A stretch of 64,000 nt of DNA from Synechococcus sp. WH 8101 (lineage in GTDB: Bacteria; Cyanobacteriota; Cyanobacteriia; PCC-6307; Cyanobiaceae): contig NZ_CP035914.1 of assembly GCF_004209775.1 (NCBI RefSeq), positions 992,001-1,056,000 on the forward strand. The letters run 5' to 3'. Positions 58,632 through 64,000 of the stretch are shown here, piece by piece; positions within the stretch are counted from its first letter, which is position 1, and each line of letters begins with the position of its first letter. The notes below the pieces were generated by a model that saw only the letters and a list, made by a program, of their open reading frames with translations, was not told the origin of the DNA and searched no databases. A program made the position numbers and the translations under genes.

Positions 58632-60026
58632 TTGGCAGCGTTGGATGTTCTCAATGATTGGCTCTGGGGACGGGTTCTGATCGTCGCCCTTTTGGCGATC
58701 GGTCTGGTCTTGAGCGCACGCACCCGCTGGGTGCAGTTTCGCTATTTCGGGGCGATGTTTGCGCTGCTGGGACGCGCCTTTCAGCAGGAGGGCAATCACC
58801 TGAGCTCTTTTCAGGCTCTCGTGCTCAGCGTGGCCGGTCGGGTCGGCGGTGGCAACATTGCCGGAGTCGCTGTCGCCATCAGCCTCGGCGGCCCGGGTGC
58901 TGTGTTCTGGATGTGGGTCACCGGTTTGATCGGCATGGCCACCAGCTTCTTTGAATGCACGATCGCCCAGGTGTTCAAAATCGCTGAAGTGGATGGCACC
59001 TATCGAGGCGGACCGGCGTATTACATCGAGCGCGGCATCGGCCTGCGCTGGATGGGCCTGCTCTTTTCCCTGCTGTTGCTGCTGACCTTCGGCCTTGGTT
59101 TCAATGCGCTGCAGTCATTCACGGTGGCCAGCGCCCTGGCCGACACCTTTGGTGTTCCACCCTCCATCAGTGGTGCGGCGCTCATGGTGGTGCTGGGCGT
59201 GATCATCTTCGGGGGTGTGCGGCGGATCGCCGAGGTGGCGGAGGTGGTGGTGCCGTTCATGGCGATCGGCTACTTCCTGCTGGCGCTGGTGTCGTTGGTC
59301 ATCCATGCCAGTGAAATTCCTGGCGTGTTGGCTGAGATTGTGCGGGGTGCCTTCGGTTTGAAGTCGGCCCTGGGTGGGGGGATCGGCGCGGCGGTCATGT
59401 TCGGTGTCAAACGCGGTTTGTTCTCCAATGAAGCCGGTCTCGGCAGTGCCCCCAACGTGGCGGCTGTGGCTTATGTGAAGCATCCGGTGGAGCAGGGGAT
59501 CATTCAGGCGTTCAGTGTGTTCATCGACACCATCGTTCTCTGCAGTTGCACCGCCTTTCTCATCCTTGTGACGCCCTTGTATCAGCCGGATGGCGGCGCA
59601 GTGGCGGTCACCCTCACCCAACAGGCGATGGGCTACACGATGGGCTGGTGGGGACAGGCCTTCATCACTGTCGCCCTGGTGTTGTTTGCCTTCACGTCCA
59701 TTATTTACAACTACTACCTCGGTGAAAATGCTTTGAATTACTTCAGTGATTCCAATCAAACCCTGTTTCAGGGGTTGCGATTTGTCACCTTGGTGTTGAT
59801 CATCTGGGGGGCCAGCCAGGACCTTGCCACGGTGTTTGGTTTTGCTGATCTCACCATGGGGCTGCTGGCGCTAGTGAATCTGGTGGCCTTGGTGATGTTG
59901 ATGCCTGTGGGCTTACGGATTCTCGCCGACTATGAGCGGCAACATTTGGCTGGCTTGAGTCCGAGTTTCGTGGCGGCTGATCACGATCATCTGGGCATCG
60001 ATCCCCGCAGTTGGCCCTCGGACTGA
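58632..60026 (+). CDS. Alanine/glycine:cation symporter (AGCS family)
   Basis: A 464-residue membrane transporter from TTG 58632. The family blocks are clear: SVAGRVGGGNIAGVAVAISL, TSFFECTIAQVFKIAEVDGT, YRGGPAYYIERGIG and KRGLFSNEAGLGSAPNVAAV, with about ten membrane helices. It imports alanine or glycine with sodium. The codon bias agrees with the core genome. Confidence 0.93.
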   Translation: MAALDVLNDWLWGRVLIVALLAIGLVLSARTRWVQFRYFGAMFALLGRAFQQEGNHLSSFQALVLSVAGRVGGGNIAGVAVAISLGGPGAVFWMWVTGLIGMATSFFECTIAQVFKIAEVDGTYRGGPAYYIERGIGLRWMGLLFSLLLLLTFGLGFNALQSFTVASALADTFGVPPSISGAALMVVLGVIIFGGVRRIAEVAEVVVPFMAIGYFLLALVSLVIHASEIPGVLAEIVRGAFGLKSALGGGIGAAVMFGVKRGLFSNEAGLGSAPNVAAVAYVKHPVEQGIIQAFSVFIDTIVLCSCTAFLILVTPLYQPDGGAVAVTLTQQAMGYTMGWWGQAFITVALVLFAFTSIIYNYYLGENALNYFSDSNQTLFQGLRFVTLVLIIWGASQDLATVFGFADLTMGLLALVNLVALVMLMPVGLRILADYERQHLAGLSPSFVAADHDHLGIDPRSWPSD

Positions 60027-60035
60027 CGCGGAACC

Positions 60036-60329
60036 TCAGCGCATCTCGATGGCGTTGAGGCGTTCCCGGAAAGAGCGTGGCGTGTCGTTGACCGGGCTCG
60101 ACAGCAAGGCGTCGTTCGGGGTTGATTCGAGGGCGTTTGGGCGACGGTGGCCTCGGACCGACTGGCCCCGATGGGGCATCGCCTTCAGAGAGAGTTCCTG
60201 CGTTTTGGGGTCCCGATTGAGGGGCTGATTCTTCAGTTCACTGCGCACCTGGTTGAGCAGACGGTAATGGCCTGTGCTGCTGAACTTGCGGAGCAGGGCC
60301 TGATCCCAGGCCATGGGGCGTTTCATCAT
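60036..60329 (-). CDS. Conserved basic protein of unknown function
   Basis: A 97-residue protein from ATG 60329 (or 60326): KRPMAWDQALLRKFSSTGHY, RLLNQVRSELKNQPLNRDPK. Basic and probably nucleic-acid binding. It resembles small conserved hypothetical proteins of Synechococcus and Prochlorococcus. It is divergent from the peroxiredoxin gene. Confidence 0.65.
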   Translation of the reverse strand: MMKRPMAWDQALLRKFSSTGHYRLLNQVRSELKNQPLNRDPKTQELSLKAMPHRGQSVRGHRRPNALESTPNDALLSSPVNDTPRSFRERLNAIEMR

Positions 60330-60492
60330 GGGCTGAACTCTACTGCGCCTGTCCGGCTTGCCGTACACCAAGGGACCGCAGCGGCGCGTCAGACCGTGAT
60401 AAATTGTCAGGAGCAACTGGAAGTCGTTTCGACTTCGACTTGGTTTCGATTCAGTCCCTGCGCTCCCGTTGCTGCACCTTCGCCCCCTCATC

Positions 60493-61095
60493 ATGACCGC
60501 CAACGGCTGCCTGCGTGTGGGCCAACAGGCCCCTGACTTCACCGCCACCGCAGTGGTTGACCAGGAGTTCAAGGAGATCTCCCTGTCTCAGTACCGCGGC
60601 AAGTATGTGGTGCTGTTCTTCTACCCTCTCGATTTCACCTTCGTCTGCCCGACGGAAATCACCGCCTTCAGCGATCGCTACGCTGACTTCTCCAGCAAGA
60701 ACACCGAAGTGCTGGGCGTGTCGGTGGACAGCCAGTTCAGCCACCTCGCTTGGATCCAGACACCCCGCAACCAGGGTGGTCTTGGTGACATCGCCTATCC
60801 CCTCGTTGCCGACCTCAAGAAAGAGATCGCCAGCGCTTACAACGTCCTCGATGAAGAGGAAGGCGTCGCCCTCCGCGGTCTGTTCATCATCGATCCCGAA
60901 GGCGTGATCATGCACGCCACCATCAACAATCTGCCCGTGGGCCGTAACGTTGATGAGACTCTGCGCGTGCTCCAGGCCTTCCAGTACGTGCAGTCGCACC
61001 CCGATGAGGTTTGCCCCGCCAACTGGACCCCTGGCGAGAAGACCATGAAGCCCGATCCCGTGGGTTCCAAGGAGTTCTTCGCAGCTGTCAACTGA
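60493..61095 (+). CDS. Typical 2-Cys peroxiredoxin
   Basis: A 200-residue thiol peroxidase. The peroxidatic Cys52 is in [20 protein letters not shown] and the resolving Cys174 in [24 protein letters not shown] and the C-terminal YVQ/helix are those of the AhpC/Prx1 type. It reduces hydrogen and alkyl peroxides using thioredoxin. ATG 60493 is the start that fits the family. Confidence 0.95.
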   Translation: MTANGCLRVGQQAPDFTATAVVDQEFKEISLSQYRGKYVVLFFYPLDFTFVCPTEITAFSDRYADFSSKNTEVLGVSVDSQFSHLAWIQTPRNQGGLGDIAYPLVADLKKEIASAYNVLDEEEGVALRGLFIIDPEGVIMHATINNLPVGRNVDETLRVLQAFQYVQSHPDEVCPANWTPGEKTMKPDPVGSKEFFAAVN

Positions 61096-61134
61096 TCGAC
61101 GCCTGCATGTCGTCTTGATGTGTGAATCATGGCA

Positions 61135-61158
61135 GCCGCCCCACGGGGCGGCTTTTTT
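61135..61158 (+). terminator. Terminator of the peroxiredoxin gene
   Basis: gccgcccc-ac-ggggcggc stem followed by six T. The T-run overlaps the stop codon (TAA, 61157-61159) of the convergent UPF0182 gene. Confidence 0.9.
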
Positions 61159-63994
61159 ATGAGCGCGACAGCTCCTGCACCAGGGCCCCTTCCACCCGTC
61201 CGGTCATCAGGGCATTGAGACCTTCGATCAGATTGGCCGCCATCGCCACACGACTGCCATCACTCACCACCACCCGGGTCAGGGTCGGCAGGCCGCCACG
61301 ACGGGCCCGCAGATACACCGGCTCCACATACAGCAGGGCATTCCCCAGAGGGACCACCAGAAGGTTGCCCTGCACCACTTCCGATCCGGCCCGATCCCAA
61401 AGCCCGAACTGTTGACTGATCGCTGGGTTCTGGTTGATCAGGGCCTGGATTTGTTCCGGACCGAAGATCGGCACGTCGGAGGGGAAGCGCAGCAATACCA
61501 GCTCGCCGTAGTGCTCATCGTCGCTGCGGGCCGCCAGCCAGGCTGAGAGATTCGGCCGAGCCAGGGGGGTGAGGGGCTGCAATAAGAGGAATTCCGACGC
61601 TTCATTCGCCCTCAGCTGGGCTGTGATGTGATAAGGAGCGACGGGAATCTGCTGCGTGCCATAGAGCTCCAGCGGCACCTGCCACACATCATCGCCGCTG
61701 TAAAAGATGCGCGGGTTGGTGACGTGATAGCGAAGCAATTGCTGCACCTGAAGTTCAAACAGACTGGGCGGCACCATCAGATGCTGACGCAAGGTGCCCG
61801 GGAGAGCGCTGATCGGTTCAAACAGCTGGGGAAACAGGCGCTGCCAGCCCCGCACGATCGGGTCGTTCGGTTCCTGCACGTAGAGATGCACGCTGCCGTT
61901 GTAGGCATCCACCACCGCTTTCACCGCATTGCGCGCATAGCGCAGCGGCCGGCCATCGGGAAGGCTCGAGGCGTAGGGATAGGTGTTCGACGTGGTGAAT
62001 CCATCGACAATCCAATATTGATGTTGCTCGCTGTCGTATCCGCTTGTGTTCGCCGGGATCGGCACCGACACCAGATAGGGCTCTCCCCAGAGCTGCAGAA
62101 AGGGCGCCAGGGCTTTCACTCGGCTTTTCACATCCCGACGCAGCAACAGCCGGGATTCCGAGGTCAAGGAGCCGGTGTTCAACAGGCGCGGTTCCTTCAA
62201 GTACACCGCTGCCGCGACCCGATCCATGCCGGTGCGCAGAGGCACCCCTGCAGCTCCGGAGTAGTGGTTGTAAATGTTGCGATCGCCTTCGGGGAAATCA
62301 AATTCCTCCACCGTCGTCGGTGCCACGGCATAGGGCGATGGCAACAAGCCGAAATAGAGCGCGGCCCGACCGATCGGCACATGCTCTTTCACGTCGGCGG
62401 CGCTGATCTGCAGGGCGGGGTTGCCTTCAATTCGGGTCGAGAGGCCCAGATCGCTGATGAAATATTCCGGCAGGCCATCGGCGGCCCGGGTGTTCACCGG
62501 GCTCATCGTGAAGCCGAAGCCATGGGTGAACACGAAATGGCGGTTCAGCCAGGTGCGGGAGCGATCGGGCAGGGAGGCCTGATCCAGCTCCCGGGCCGCC
62601 AGGATCACCTGCTGGCGGTTGTCGGTGTCGTTCTGGAGTTGATAGCGATCCACCGCCGCGTTGGAGAAGCGGTAATACACCCGCAACTGCTGCAACTGGC
62701 GGTTGGTGGCCAGCAGCGGTTGGCTGTCCCAGAGGCGGATGTTGCGCAGGGTGCTCGCCCCTGTCTCCAGATCGGCCGGTTGCAAGCGCGAGGAGGGATT
62801 GATCTCGCGGCTGCTGATCGCGTCGAGTTGAAAAGCCCGTCGAGTGGCGGCAATCGCCCGCTCCAGATAGGGCGTTTCCAGCATCAGTTCCCGCGGCTTC
62901 ACGACCAGCCACTGCATCGGTGGCACCAGCAACAGTTCCGCCAACAGCGCCAGCGCCGCCACGGTTGCCACGATCAGGCGCAGGCGTCGGCGCCGGATCG
63001 CAGCCGGGATCGGCACCACCAGAACCGCCAACAGGGCAAAGGCGATCGCTGCCAGTTGCCGCAGGGGCAGCACCAGATGCACATCGAGCCAGCCGGCGCC
63101 AGCCACCACGCCATCCTGTGACCAGAGCAACTGATGGCGCGACAGCCAGAGCAGGGCTGCGAACAACAGGCACACCAGGGCGAGCAGGGGACGTAGACGT
63201 TGTCGTTCGGCCCGGTTGAGGCCCGGAAAGGCCCAATCCGTCAGTCCGGGGATGCGGCTGAGACGGGCCCAGAGGCTGGTGCTCAGGGTGAGCAGCAGTT
63301 GGATCAGCAGCAGTTCGAGCCCGAGGGCGATCGCCGAATAGCGTCCGAGGCCGAAGCTCACATCGGCGCCGAGCAGGGGTTCGCGTTCGCCCAGGGATGG
63401 GATCGTCAGGGCCAGCGCCCAGAGCCCCCAGGCGCGCCCCGCCGTGATGCAGAGGCAGACGCTGCCGAGCCCATGGGCCAGCTGCAGGCCACCTTTCGGC
63501 CTGAGGCCCAACCCCAGGCTCACACTCAGGAGCACCAGGGCCAGTCCGGCCGGCCAGCCGGGCTGGATCGGCACGCTCCACCACTGACTCAGGGCAAAGG
63601 GATCGACCAGGGCCAGCCAGGTGAGCCGCAGCACCATCGTCAGACTCGAGGCCGCCACCAGCAGACAGGCGGCGAGGGCGAGTCCGTAGCGCCAGCCCTG
63701 CAGGGCCCACAGTCCCGGAGTCGTGGCCTGCGCAATGGCCTGTCTGGGGTGGGGGTCAGGCTCGGCGAGCCGCAACCAGCGCCAGCGCCACAGCAGCGTG
63801 GCAGCGGCGATCAGGGCGGCTCCAGCGAAGGCGAGGGTCTGGAGCAGCCAGCGCAGAGCGAGCACGCTCTGCAATTGGAATTGGGCAAACCAGGCCCATT
63901 CGATTCGCAGCCGCAACAGCAGCCACACCACGAGTAGGGCCAGGGCCATCCATGCACCGACTCGCAGGGCTCCGGTCCGCTTCCTGATCAGCAC
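61157..63994 (-). CDS. UPF0182 family membrane protein
   Basis: A 945-residue protein with about seven hydrophobic helices in the first 330 residues (ALALLVVWLLLRLRIEWAWF at the start), then a large extracytoplasmic part with the family segments AATRRAFQLDAI, GFGFTMSPVNTRAADGLPEY and YPYASSLPDGRPLRYARNAV. UPF0182 proteins occur in cyanobacteria and actinobacteria; function unknown. The frame reaches within 6 bp of the window edge; GTG 63994 is the outermost possible start visible, and the true start may lie beyond. Confidence 0.9.
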   Translation of the reverse strand: MLIRKRTGALRVGAWMALALLVVWLLLRLRIEWAWFAQFQLQSVLALRWLLQTLAFAGAALIAAATLLWRWRWLRLAEPDPHPRQAIAQATTPGLWALQGWRYGLALAACLLVAASSLTMVLRLTWLALVDPFALSQWWSVPIQPGWPAGLALVLLSVSLGLGLRPKGGLQLAHGLGSVCLCITAGRAWGLWALALTIPSLGEREPLLGADVSFGLGRYSAIALGLELLLIQLLLTLSTSLWARLSRIPGLTDWAFPGLNRAERQRLRPLLALVCLLFAALLWLSRHQLLWSQDGVVAGAGWLDVHLVLPLRQLAAIAFALLAVLVVPIPAAIRRRRLRLIVATVAALALLAELLLVPPMQWLVVKPRELMLETPYLERAIAATRRAFQLDAISSREINPSSRLQPADLETGASTLRNIRLWDSQPLLATNRQLQQLRVYYRFSNAAVDRYQLQNDTDNRQQVILAARELDQASLPDRSRTWLNRHFVFTHGFGFTMSPVNTRAADGLPEYFISDLGLSTRIEGNPALQISAADVKEHVPIGRAALYFGLLPSPYAVAPTTVEEFDFPEGDRNIYNHYSGAAGVPLRTGMDRVAAAVYLKEPRLLNTGSLTSESRLLLRRDVKSRVKALAPFLQLWGEPYLVSVPIPANTSGYDSEQHQYWIVDGFTTSNTYPYASSLPDGRPLRYARNAVKAVVDAYNGSVHLYVQEPNDPIVRGWQRLFPQLFEPISALPGTLRQHLMVPPSLFELQVQQLLRYHVTNPRIFYSGDDVWQVPLELYGTQQIPVAPYHITAQLRANEASEFLLLQPLTPLARPNLSAWLAARSDDEHYGELVLLRFPSDVPIFGPEQIQALINQNPAISQQFGLWDRAGSEVVQGNLLVVPLGNALLYVEPVYLRARRGGLPTLTRVVVSDGSRVAMAANLIEGLNALMTGRVEGALVQELSRS

Positions 63995-64000
63995 CCGCCG

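Overview
The window reads as a chromosomal segment of a high-GC picocyanobacterium of the Synechococcus/Cyanobium type. The indicators are two high-light-inducible (hli) genes, a cyAbrB regulator, a single-RRM RNA-binding protein, a DUF4278 protein, Nif11-type leader peptides including a prochlorosin-like lanthipeptide precursor, a UPF0182 membrane protein and scattered GCGATCGC (HIP1-like) octamers. No rRNA, complete tRNA or CRISPR array was seen. Most of the window is accessory DNA. Only the right end (about 57-64 kb: cyAbrB, AGCS symporter, peroxiredoxin, UPF0182) looks like ordinary chromosomal content.

Layout. 0-9 kb: a DNA-metabolism module (DnaG-like primase, SLOG/DUF2493 protein, phage Gp157-like protein, Rad52-type annealing protein) mixed with many small cyanobacterial proteins. 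9-29.1 kb: a long minus-strand defence operon. In transcription order it encodes a SNF2 helicase with a C-terminal DUF3883 domain, two tandem DUF1156 DNA methylases, a Swt1-HEPN/DUF499 AAA ATPase, a 1483-aa sacsin-type GHKL ATPase and an EcsC-TerB protein. This is the helicase-methylase-ATPase (Hma-like) arrangement with extra parts. Two toxin-antitoxin pairs (VapBC/FitAB and a divergent RelE/ParE pair) sit between helicase and methylases. 29.2-39 kb: paired LysR-like regulators around an outer-membrane barrel, a P-loop kinase-WYL fusion, MscL, a class D beta-lactamase and a lysozyme-C39 peptidase fusion. 39.1-40.2 kb: the 3' half of tRNA-Lys followed by a tyrosine integrase cut off at its catalytic domain, the scar of an integrated island, now abutting two hli genes.

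41-47.7 kb: AraC-like regulator, orphan lanthipeptide precursor, and a divergent cluster for aromatic-acid chemistry (TPP-dependent decarboxylase versus a UbiD-type decarboxylase with its small subunit D and an SRPBCC protein), closed by a 40-bp perfect palindrome. 47.8-50 kb: a graveyard. It holds a nonsense-interrupted nuclease operon and fragments of a second copy of the defence locus (helicase tail, a different VapBC pair, methylase head). 50-56.6 kb: small genes, an ISAs1-type insertion sequence with a 10-bp target duplication, a double-glycine peptide, a membrane hydroxylase and ribbon-helix-helix proteins.

The genes of 9-29 kb probably act together: the methylases mark self DNA, the DUF499 ATPase and SNF2 translocase act on unmarked DNA, and the toxin-antitoxin pairs stabilise or guard the locus. 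The comparison with the decayed copy at 49-50 kb suggests that the helicase-methylase junction is a recurrent site for toxin-antitoxin modules. Four families of very small proteins occur as dispersed paralogues across the window.
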